In this document: positions 32,601-44,600 of the stretch, piece after piece
Layout: the number at the start of each line of letters is the position of its first letter
Numbering within the stretch: position 1 is the stretch's first letter
Source: Gonium pectorale
Taxonomy: Eukaryota; Chlorophyta; Chlorophyceae; Chlamydomonadales; Volvocaceae
Direction of reading: 5' to 3'
Assembly (NCBI GenBank): GCA_001584585.1
Contig: LSYV01000002.1
Coordinates: 5,559,662 to 5,623,661, forward strand
DNA: 64,000 nt
Program-made: the position numbers and the translations under genes
The notes under the pieces: model-generated
Database searches by the model: none
The model's input: the letters and a program-made list of their open reading frames with translations, nothing else
Told to the model about the DNA's origin: nothing

Positions 32601-35600
32601 AAGCTTTCAGTGTGCAGAAGGCGGCTTCGGAGGCTACAAGCCGGTATATGCCATAGCTGCTTTACCTGCGCATGTGCACAATCAAACGGATTGGCCGATG
32701 GCACGTTACGGACCTCACTAGCGGCCAGTCTGCGCCGGGTCGCTGCCCTAGGCCCAGCTCATCTCCCCCTTCCCCGCCCTTTCTGACCGCAGGTGCTGGC
32801 CATCCTCCGCCAGCTGGCGCAGTGGGGCCACCTGAGCGACGAGCACCTGGACCTGCTGTGGGGGGTCACCGAGCAGGTGGGAGTAGGGCGCGGGGCGGGG
32901 TGCAGGCGGCCAGGAGCGCCGAGCCAGGGCATGAGGGTATGCTCACGCCTGCCATGTAGTAAGCAGAAAACCATATTGCCATGCTGCCGTGATGAGGCTA
33001 CGCGGCATGTCGTGTCATGAGGATCAAGCCCTGGGAACCGTTCTGGATGGAGTTTACCCGATCGACCAGGTGCTTAGTGCCGTGCCGCACACAGTCTGCT
33101 GGCGAAAACATCTTCATGACAACCAAGTCCTTGCTGCAGGAGGACACTTATGAGTCGGTCAAGACCAACGTATGCCACATCATTAAGCAGCTGGCGACCC
33201 ACCTTCAGCCGCGCCAATTGCACCGGCTGTTCAGCCGCTTCGAGGCGCCGCGGCGCGGCCGCACCACCGCCGACACGCTCCGGCTACTGGGGCTACTCAA
33301 GGAGCTGGCACTGTCGGACACCACCAAGGTAGGGAGGGACCGCTGCTGCATACAAGCCTACAGGGCCACACGCAGCCTTGGGGTCAACGTGTCGACCCAC
33401 ATCCTGCTCGTGCTCCCTCGCAACAAGACGATGAACCAAGTGAGCGACTGGAGCCGGCGTTGTTATCCACATCGTATGAGGCGTTGCATGGCGAATCGTA
33501 TGTAACACCGTAATCTGACCTTGCACCCTTCTTCATTCCGCGCCTCTAGGCCGGGCCCATGGCCGACAAGGTGGTGTCCCTGGTGTGGGAGCTCACCACG
33601 CCCGCCGACGCGCCGCCCGAGCTGCTGGACAGCGGCGTGATGTGCGAGGTGCTCGAGGGCTACCGCCAGGCGCACCTGCTGACAGAGGTGCTGCAGCGCT
33701 GCATTGCGGCGCTGCGCAGCCGCACCGCGGTCTACACGGCGCTCACGGTCATGGCCAACCTGCTGCGGCTCTGGGGCAAGCTCTTTGGCTACGAGGTGCG
33801 CGGCTGCGTGTGCGGTGTGGCGCTTGGCACAAGGTCTACCTGCGCGTTTGATCATCCGGAGCTGTTAGGAACATGCCTCTAGGGCGTTGTCAAGAGCTGA
33901 GCTTTGCTGCCGCTTCACTTTCCCCTACCATCAGCGTCAGCGGGCGCGCGACGATCGTCGCCCCGGTGCTGCCCGGCCCCTGTCCGAGCTGCTGGCCTGC
34001 CTGGACGACGAGTCCAACCCGCCAGCCGTCCCAGGTCTCACGGGCGTCTCCGGACCACCGCTGTCGCGCCTGCTGGTGGACAACCTGGTCGACTTTGTGT
34101 CGGCAGCGGGCCGCTGGCTGGAAGAGCGGCGTACAACCGCGTCCCAGCCTCAGTCGCAGCCGCAGTCGCAGCCGGGCGCGTCACAGTCCCAGCCGCCATC
34201 ACTGTCGCCGCAACCGCAGCCGCCAGGCCAGGGGTGCTACAGCTACTCGCAGATCCTGCGCCGCTACCTAGAGGTGTTCCGGCTGGTGTCGTCTCGCAAG
34301 GACACGTTTGTGGAGCTGGGGCTTGTGGAGGCGCTGTGGGACGCGGTGGTGCTGCGGCCCAACACGCCCGAGGACATGCCGGCGGTGAGCGAGGTCTCGG
34401 GCTGGCGCGGGCTGCTGGACCAACAGGTGGAGGGGTGTGTGAAGGGCTGCCAGCTTGCTATCTGTCACACCTGTGTGTGGCGTGCAAGGCGTTACGACGT
34501 GAGCATGTGCACCTAGGGAGGGTTGTGTGTCCCAGCCTGGGGCAAGAACGACGTGCACCAACTTGAACGCGTCCAAGCCCCGGCAAGCTTTTCAACTGCC
34601 TGCCGCTTGCCTTACACCGCCCAGGGCCTGGAACTCGTCGTGACCTTTGTCAACGAGAAGGCCGCTGCGGCGGCTGAGAACGCCGAGGACGGTGGCGACC
34701 GCCCCGTGAGTGTTCCCCTGCTCGACCTGCGCGACCTGGTGGCCCTGCTGCAGCAGCGCGTGACGCGGCTGCCGGTCGAGGGGCTGGCGCAGCCGGCGTT
34801 CAAGTGCTTCAAAGCCTGCCTGTACGCGGTGAGGGGTGGCGTCGGCTGGCGGGAGGCGCGAGAGAGTTGAGAGTTGAAAGCACCCCCTCACCAGGAGCCG
34901 GTACATCGATGCTCTGCTGCGTAGGACGCCCTGCTGCATCCGCACGACCGCCGCCCTGCTGCACTTTGCACGTCGCCCTGCTGCTGAATGAGCTCCAAAC
35001 AGATGATGGAGTAAGGGAAAGGAAAGTGCGCTCATATCTAGTATGGCAACTGGCAAGGCCAGTACATTGCTGTCCCCTTGCAGGCCATACAGGGCCTGGA
35101 GGACCTGCTGGAGCGCACGGCGGGGCGTAAGGCCGCAGGCCGCCGTGTGGACGAGCCGGATGAGCGCTGCGCAATGCAGCTGCTCGAGGAGGTGAAGGCG
35201 CTAGGTACGCGCGCGGGCCAGTCCATCAAGCGAGGATCTCTCGATGATTTGGCAAGGCGGCGATCCTGCCGCCATGCAGGACACTGTACGCCTGTTTGGA
35301 GGTGCCATTGAGGCAAGGGTCTTGTGTGCGGGCAGGGTACGGGGCGGCAGGATAGGGGAGCGCGTTTTGACTCCGCCAGGCACTTCCTCACGTGCGTAAT
35401 TGTTTCCCTGCAGCCCGCGACTACCTGTGGCGGATCGCGCTCGACTGCCAGCGGGCCGACGTGACGGCCTCAGCGTCCGACCTGCTGATCCGGGAGATTT
35501 ACGGCAGGGACGGCGTGCATGACATGGTCAGGTACGACGAGGAATGGAGTGGATGTATCTCGGTGGGAGGCCGCTGCTGGGCCATCCTTGGGCCACCGTA

Positions 35601-38600
35601 TTGCGCACTTCGAGCTCGGTTGCGCTGAACAGTTTACAAACCACGGCATGGTTCGCCGTCGTGTTTCTGGCCGTGCGCGGCTCTGTTGACCTCTACTGTG
35701 CTGAACACGCCCGTATCCTCAACTCCCATGCCCTTGATTCGTAGTGACACGCGCGAGCGGCTGATGGCGGCGGCGGCGGTGCTGACAGGGTCTGCCCCCC
35801 TGGGCGACGCCCAGCCCCCAACCGGCGAGCCCATGGAGCTAGGCAGTGCGTCCGGAAGCTCCGGTGCCGCTGGCGGGTGGGAGGCAGCTCAGGCGCGGGC
35901 GGTTAGGTGCATGCAACTGCTTGAGCAGCTGGCCAGCAAGGTGGGTTCCAAAGACCATGCCGCAGACAGGCATTGCTCCCGGGAGCATCCTCCACATTGC
36001 CTCAGACCTGCGTGGATGGGTCCATGAAAATTTTTGTAAACCGCAATTTCGGGGGGGCCACACATCTTCGGACATACACACCCGAAGGCGCACCGTTTCC
36101 AGTAGGGCGAGCAGCGAAAAGGTCGGCGAGCGACTTAGCAGACGCGCCCATGCCAGCACTCTGTTTGATAGGCCACGCGCGTGTACTTCGCTCCTCCTCG
36201 TGCTGCACATTTGCTCTAGACTCAGTTCTCCCACGGACCGACCTGTGCCCCAGAGCGACGAGTCGATGCCACCGGTGCCAGCACATAGTGCATCGTGGAG
36301 CGGCCCCCAGCTGATGCTGGAGGTCAGCGTGCCGGAGGGTCGCTTCAAGCTGGCGGCCGCCGCAAATGAGTACGTCGGTTTGCTGCGACGCCGCGTCGCC
36401 TCACGGATCGGCGCCGACCCCGCCTGCGTGCGGCTCGTCGCGGCTGGTGAGTGCGAGGCCGGTCGCGTGGAAATGGAAGAGAGAGGGCGCGGAGCAGACG
36501 GTGTCGGCAAAACCTTAAGCGAAAACGCGATCCTCGACTTTTGCCATGGGCTGGAGATAGGCGTTAAGGCGCAGCTCCGCTGGAAACATCATCTGGGGCG
36601 GCTACCATTTGTGTACCATCTGCGTCGCTGCGGCTGTCTTTCTCGAAGACCCCGCCGAGCCCGCAGATCGCTGTGGACGTGAGTACGTTGCCTTGCATCA
36701 GACCCATCTTTCGTTTCTGTGCAACTACAGGCCAGGAGCTTAAGAGCGACAGCCGGCAGTTGTCGTCGGTGCTGCAGTGGGGTTCCTCCAACAGCGGGCG
36801 CCAGGCGGTGCTGGCGCAGGTCAGCCTGCAACCCAACCGCTACACGCGCTTCGGCCCGGAGTGGGCGGCTGCCTGGCACGCCGACAGCAGCACCGCTGCC
36901 ATGTACCATGACGTGAGTGGGACAGGCTGCACGGGTGGGAGTGACAGCCGGGGCGGACACGAGTTTCTGACAGCTTGCAAGTCGGTGAGGCGAGGTTCTT
37001 CCGGTGATGTACATCCCAGTTTGGCTTGCCTACATGAGACATGCCGGGCAGGGCATTTGGGTCCTTGCCCAGATCCTAACCCTCCTTCGCCACGCCCTGG
37101 TGTGCCTGTCCCCTTTCCCCTCAAATATCCGGGAGCGCAGGAACAGCTGTACCGTGTGTTGTTGCTGCTGGCGGACCTGCCGCGCGCCCCAGCGGTGCGC
37201 GCCGCGGCGGGGCGCCTGCTGCAGCAGCTGCCAACCTGCAGCTGGGTGCCGTGCCAGCTCATGGAGGCGCTGGCGGACACAGAACCTGCGGAGCGGTTGA
37301 GGCACATGCTCTTGGGCCAGACAGCGGCGCTGCGGGCGGGGCGCGTGGAGCGCCCGGGGCTGCTTCTGTACTCGCTGCAGGTGCACGGCGGCCAGCGTGC
37401 GGGATAGCGGGGGTGGGAACACCGGTCCAGCCCAGGATAGCTCCGGTCTCTCCATCTCCTCGAGAAGCGGATTTGTAGGTTCTGCTGAGAATGGGCGTGT
37501 TATGTTTCATGTTAACAAATACCAATCCAAGTTACCACATGCGTGTTCGGTCCTACCGCCGTACCCAAGGCGCTCACATGACCCTTCATGCTCTGCTCGT
37601 GACCCGCCGCAGGCTCTCTACGCGCTGGTGGCACCCTCCTACCCGGCTGACCTGCTACCGCTGGTCTACACACCGGGCGGGCAGCCCGGGCAGGAGCTGG
37701 GTGCCGAAGGCGCCGCTGTTGCACAGCATCAGCCTGTGCAGCAGGTTGACCAGCCGATGGACGGCGAGGCCGCGAACGGGGCTGCTGGAGGAGGCGCGGC
37801 GTGGTGGCAGGTGGCAGCGTCTGGCGGTGCGGCGGACAGGCTGCTGCCGGTTCTGGCGCGCTGCGTGCCGCTGCTCTCAGAGCTGGTGGACCGGGTCATG
37901 GTGCCGGCGGAGCAGGGTGTGGAGGCGCCGGCTGCTGGTGGGCGTGGTCTGGCTTCAGTGGCGATGGGGCGCATTCTACGGGAGTGATGCGTGCACGGAA
38001 CCGCCAAGGGGCAGGCGATAACGCTCCCTATCATGTTCTGCCACGCTATCGTGCCTGGATCTTCGCCCTTACTCCACTACCACGCGCCGTGTCCCCACGA
38101 CTGCAGACCTGGCCTTCCTGCGCGACGTCCAGTGGGTGCTTCTCTCCCTCACGTGCACGATTTACTCGCGTGGGAAGCGGGGCCTGCATGCGGCAAGCGG
38201 TGCAGCGACGGCGTCCGGACGGGCGCAGCCGGTGAGTCGTGGTGGATTCAAGGGGCGCGGCCATGACGCAGTTGTGCGAGGCAGTCAGGTGCTTGGCATT
38301 GATCCGGCGGGGCGTTTGTCGGCGATGCGTCAAGCGCTTTCTTTTGGCAGATTACACATGCACGCCCGCGAGAAGGGGAGCCCCGACGACAGTCAACTAC
38401 CGCAAACTTTGCCAATGGTGGCCATCTACCATCATTTTCTTGCTATGCATGTAAGCAAGGGCTGATGTTCCTTGATCCCTGCAGGCCGACAGCCTGTCAA
38501 GCAGCCACGGACCTCGGGAGCCGGTGCAAAAGGCCCAAGAGGGCCAGTGGCCCGGCCCTTGCCGCGGGGCGGTCGCGGGCCCGGCGCCGCGGCCTTCAGC

Positions 38601-41600
38601 CTCGGCTGGGGCCCAGGAATCAGACGCGGCGACACAGGAGGCGGCGGCAACGGCTGTGTATGGTGGAGGGGCTGCAACTGGCGGCGGCGCAGCCACCACG
38701 CCTGAGGTCACAAGCGCGGAGGCCGAGGCGGAGGGGCCAATGCAGCTGGATACTCAGGAGGGCGGCTCGGAGGTTGCGGCCGCGCCTGCAGGCTCGGGCC
38801 GCGCTGCCGCGGCGGCAGCAGCTTTAGTCTCTGGGCTGGCTGTGTCGTCTCGTAAGTCCCCCGATGCTGCCACCGCAGGCGGGGCGGAGGCGATGTCGGA
38901 GACAGACGCAGCAGATGGCCGGCGCCACCGCGTGAGCATGAGTGGCGGCGAGGGCGATGATGAGGGCCGCGCACTCCCCGTCATCGGCAGCTCTACGGAC
39001 GTAGAGATGCAGGCCATGGCAGAGGCAGTGGCGGCCGCGGCGGCTGCGGCGCTCCCCATGCTCCTCAGCAACGGCCAACAGATCCCACCCAGCCCAGCCG
39101 GCCCCGCGCCGTCCGTAAGTATGGCTGCTACCAACCCGCCGGCGTCTCAGGCTGCCCCGGCAACGGGGGCGCCGGCTCAGGGGCACACCGACGGCGGGGA
39201 CCCGCTGCTTAGCTACATCGGTGCCGAGGGGCTTCGCTGCATGGTGTCGCTCCTCGTACGGACGTCCTATGATGCGGGGAGGCTCTGGGGTTACGGCACG
39301 CAGCTGACGGCTTGCCAGCGGGCGCACAGCCACCCGGCGGTGGGAGCCGTCGGCATGCCGCAGCTCATCCGCGCCGGGGAGATGGCGAACCGGCTGGCCA
39401 GCAAGGCGCTGCAGGTGCTCGGGCAGCTCGTGCAGGCAACGAACCTGCGGGAGGCCTTCGTGCAGGAGCCAAGGTGGGGCGGGATCGGTTGCAGGGAAGC
39501 TACTCTTGGAGCGGGGCGCGATGGGTGATCCTATGTCGGTGCGCAACCGGACGAGAAAGCAGCGGTGACACATCAGTGCGCCAGAAGGCTATCGTTATGC
39601 AGCGCAGTTGCCTGGCGATCGCGTGACGATCGCGTGACACAGCAACCATCTCTTATCCAAGTGCCTTCGTCTTTGCCTGATACCACGTATCTCCCATCAC
39701 TTGATTTTGGTTGGCCCCAGGACGGTGCCCATGCTGTTGGAGACCCTGTGCTGCGAGTTCTCGCTAAACATCCGCGAGGCGGCGGTGACCCACCTGGAGG
39801 GCGTCATGGCCGCCGGGGCCCACGCCACGCAGCAGCAGCAATCCGGGACGGGCGGCAGCAGTGGGGCGGCGGGCGGCAGCGTAGAGCAATATCTCTGGAG
39901 CTTGCGGACGTTGGTGGAGCTGCGGCCCGCGGTGGAGGCGCGGCTAGACAGTTGTCTTGAGTTCCATGTGCTGCTGTGCAAGGTAGCGTGGGCAGGGTCC
40001 GGGGCAGATGGGCGGGAGGGCGGGCGCGGAGCTCCGTGCGTTCATGACGGTGGCCTGGCGCTGTCGGCCAGGCTTCCTGCCCCATGCCTGACACGAGGCA
40101 GAGTTGCTAGAGCCCTACCGTTGCGCGCGCGTTGTGCGTGGCCCGTCCGTACCTGTTCCTTGCGCAAAGCGCACATAGTGGTCGCAAATGACAGTTGCCT
40201 GTCGCCCGCTCCCTGCTCAACTGGCTAACTCTCTCGTCCCCTGGCCCCAGGTGCTGGCCTGCCTGCCCGACCTTGCGACGCCCAGCGCGGAGGCCCGGCA
40301 GCTGGCGGACGCTGTGCTGCGCGAGGAGGTGGCAAGGCTGGACGCGGGCGCAGAGGAGCTGCTTGTGCCTCGGAGGGCGCTGCTACTGCGGGTACGCGCC
40401 GGCGATGTGGGCTGTCGGGTGGATCTCGCGGATGGCTTTTCCTTCGGGAAAATGCTTGCCGGTATACCTGTGTGGCTTGGTGAAGGTCACAGTAAGATAG
40501 GTAGCAGGCCTAGAAGCATGTACATGATTGGCTCCGTCGGCCGTGCGTCTTTCTGCAGGGCAAGCTGATGCTGGTGCGGGAGCTGGTCCGCGCTCTGGAC
40601 CGGCTGGGCCTGGGGCTCGGGGCGCACGGGCGGCCAGGACTCATCTCGGTGCTTCTCAAACGGTAGGTCATGCTGGAATGGGCACGGCTGTCATCGCAGG
40701 TTGTAGGCGATGAACATGCCATTGGGGCAGGGGGTCTCGCCCGCGTTCTGGCTTTTGAGGTTCCTCAGCCTTGACAAGCACACGATGCGTGTCGCGTGTA
40801 TGCCGTTGGTCTGCTGCCCGCAGCGCCTGCACCCCGCGCATGTTTGCTTGTGATGAGCCGACTGCCGTCGCTCTTATACTCGACGCATGCTTGTTTGGTC
40901 ATAGGTACCTGTTCCCGGAGGCAGTTCCGCTGTGGCAGCCCGACCCGCCGCAGCCCGTCATGGAGGCAGCGCTGGCGTGCTCCGCCTCTGACCCCGAAGT
41001 GCGGCGTGAGGCGCTGACTGCGGTGGCCTTCCTGGTCACCGGCTGCCCAGCCAACCTGGATCAGGGCTTCCGCGACTTGTCGGCGCTGCACTTCGACAAT
41101 GGCCTGCGGATCGTGGATAGAAAGTAGGGCGGGCGAGGGCGAAAGCGGGGCAGGGCCGGGGCCAGGGGTAGTGGGATGATGGCGGGAAGCTTCCTGCCCG
41201 CTACGGCCACAATGCTTCGTAACGTTGCGTATGTGTGCCCGGCGTGAGTGGTCTTCGATGTGCGTATGTCTGTGAGGCGTGTCAATGCCTCTCCGGCCTT
41301 CCGCTGTCGCTTGCGCCGGTCCTTACGCTCGCCTCCCTCCTCCCTCCTGGGCAGGTTCGACATCGGCGGTGAGGGCGTGCGCTCAGAGGACTCCTACGTG
41401 GGTCTGCGCAACGGCGGTGCCACGTGCTACATGAACAGTGTACTGCAGCAGCTGTTCATGGCGCCCGGCATTCGGGAGCTGGTGCTGGGGGCGGCGGCTG
41501 TGGAACCGGACGAGCAGCAGGACAGCGTATTCCACCAGCTGCAGGTGCGACAGACGCACGGCCCACGGGGACGCGAAATGGGCGAAGACGATGTGGCGCT

Positions 41601-44600
41601 GGACGTCATGCACAGTGATGCCCTTGGGCGTGCCTTGGAACGCGGAAGATGTTGGCCCCTCATCGGCTTTTGCGCACTGAGATGCCCCCGGTACTTTCAC
41701 CCGTCGCACGGACGTCGCCTTCCCTGGTTCAAGGAAACCCTCATCCCCTGCGTCCCACTCCGCCCTGCAGGTGATGTTTGCGTATCTGCGCCTGGGGAGG
41801 GCCTCGTGCTTCCACCCGCGCGGCTTCTGGCAGGCTTTCAAAGACTACGACGGCCAGCCGGTGGACGTGCGGGAGCACCAGGACGCGTACGAGTTCTTCA
41901 CACGCCTGCAGGTCGGTGGGAGCTGACGGTTCTTTTGGGATGCGCGAGTGTGACCATGCGCACTCCCTGTGCCCCTCAGGAGAGGGCAACTTGCGTGATT
42001 GGCAAAAAGGGCATGCTGTGTAGCTGGGATGTTGGTGGCATGCGGCCAGGGTGGCATGCGGCCCATCGCCGCATCGCACGCATGGCCCCGCTGGTTACGC
42101 CCGTCACTCTGCTGCCCACCAAGGACCATCCCCTGTCCCCTCATACCTGGCCACAGGACTCGGTGGACAGCCACCTGCGCTCCACCGGCCAGGTCCCGGC
42201 CATGCAGGCGGTGATGGGCGGCAAATTCGCCGCTCAGATCATCTGCAAGGACGTGCCGTACAGGTACGGCTGCGGGAGCAAGCGGAGAAGAGCGGTCCGC
42301 GTAGGCAGGCCACGTGGCCGCAGATGTCTGGCATCTGCTGTTCGGCCTTCCAACCCTCGTCCATCTAAGACTCTCATCCTATTTATTAGCTTTCTTAGGC
42401 CGCCCTAGCGATAGGCGCCGCCGCTTATTTCCTCTATTTCCCTGTTCTGTCGCGCTTCTCTGCCCTCCTCTTGCTCTTCCATCCTCGCCACCCATAAGTT
42501 TTCAAACCCCCGTTCAAACCTCAGGAGCGAGCGCGAGGAGGAGTTTTACCAGATCAGCTGCGACGTCAAGGACTTCAGCAGCCTGGAGCGCAGCCTGGAG
42601 GGCTACTGCGCGGGCGAGCTGATGGAGGGCGACAACAGCTACTACTGCGAGGAGCTGGGCGCGCGGGTCGCAGCCGTGCGCCGGACCGTCATCCGCAGCC
42701 TGCCGCCCACGCTGGTCATCCACCTGAAGCGCTTCGAGTTCGACCACTACAATATGACGCGGTAGGCGGCTGCGGGTGGGGATGAGGGCTAGGGTGCGGA
42801 AGACACGGTTGTGGGGTGTTTGCGCGGGCGTTTGGCGTTGGCAGTGGCAACGACTGTCATGCGGGAAGCGTGAGGAAAACAGTGAGCAGAAACAGGGAAG
42901 CCACCATTACGGACATAGGCGCAGCATTCTCAGTAGCGCGACTGGGTATGAGGCAAGCGGAACTGGCAACATAATGCTTCCATTATGTTGCGCTATTGTG
43001 CAACCTCGAAGTCCTCCCTCAAAGCAGCACCAGGACGGCTGCGCCACTGGACTCGGAAAGGCAACGGCCCCCAGGCCCTGGTGCCGCAGCGCGCGACCGT
43101 GACCTCTCTGTGCCTGACTTGGCCCTCAGGTATAAGCTGCGGGACCGCTTCGAGTTCCCTGTCGTGCTGGACATGTTCAAGTACACGGCTGAGGGCGTGG
43201 CGGCGCTCGAGGCCGCCAGCGGCGCCGCGTCAGCCATCGCATCGGACGGCGCCGGCGCGTCGGGCGCCGCCGGCACCCGGCCGCGCGACAGCTATCTCTA
43301 CGAGCTCAAGGGCGTAGTAGTGCACAGCGGGACAGCCTTCGCGGGGCACTACTACTCCTTCATCAAGGAGCGGCCGCGGCTGGGCGAGGACGGACAGGTG
43401 CGGACGGTCAATGTGTGTGCTATCAATGCGAATGGGATGATTAGGCCTGGCGAGTAGCAAGCCGTGGTACATGTATTAGCCCTGCATTTAAGCGGCTTTG
43501 CGCGGGGGTAGTTTTGCCCTTGATGGTGTTGGGCAACGGCTGCGTAGTCGCGGCAGACCCCGCACTGCTGTGCTAACGTTGTAACGTAGCATCAGGCACC
43601 GTGCCAGCCTGCTCACTGTGCGTGCGTGCCCACCCAGACCACTTCCCACGCACCCGTGTTCCATGCAGGTGATCGAGGGCGGCTGGTACCGCTTCGACGA
43701 CAAGCACGTCACGCCCTGGAACATCGCCGACCTGGAGGCAGACTGCTTCGGAGGCCGTCCCACCAGCACCAGCGGAGCCGGCGGGCGGCCCGAGCCAGAA
43801 CGCCCCTACAGCGCCTACATGCTCTTCTACGAGCGACGGGACGCCACCACCTTCGATCGGCCGGCAGCTGAGACCCGCGCCGTGCCGCGTGACCTGGTCG
43901 CGGCGGCGGAGCGCGAGGCCGCGGCGCAGGACGCGCGGAGACGGGCAGCGCAGGCAGCCGAGGCGGCAGCGGCAGCGGCTGTGGCAGCAGCGGAGGCGGA
44001 TGCCGGTGACAGCATGGACACGGATGCGACGCAGCCGCGATGCGAGCCCCAGCCGTCACAGCTGCGGGAACCGCGTGGCGCGGGTGCCTCTTCCTCGGCG
44101 GCGGTGGACACAGCGGCGCTTGCCACCACCCCGTACGGCATGCCGATACTGCTGTACCAGAACGTACTACGGGACAACCTGGTGCTCATGCACAAGCTGC
44201 ACGTGCTAAACCGGGAATACTTCCAGTTCGTGCGCCAGGTGCGGAAACCGATGACAGCGCGGCTGTGCGTGAGGATGTGCACATGAGCTAGAGGAGGACG
44301 TTTGAGCCCGGGGGTGCAAAAGGGCACCTGGTGCATGGGGCATCTCTTACTCTGGGGCCGGCTGGGCCGCATGAGGCTGATTGTATCACTAAGGGTTCCT
44401 TTGTTCATCGCCTCTGATTGTTGCCATCGTTTCCTGCTGCTACAGGTGGTGGAGGTCAGCTGGGAGACCGTCCTCGCCGGGCGCAAGTCCCGCCGTCGGG
44501 ACCACGCGCCCGCGCTAGCAGCGCAACTCCCCCACGCCGCCGCCGCCGCCGCAAGCGGTGTCCTCTGTGCGCCGCCGCCTTCTCCCGGCGGCGGAGGCGC

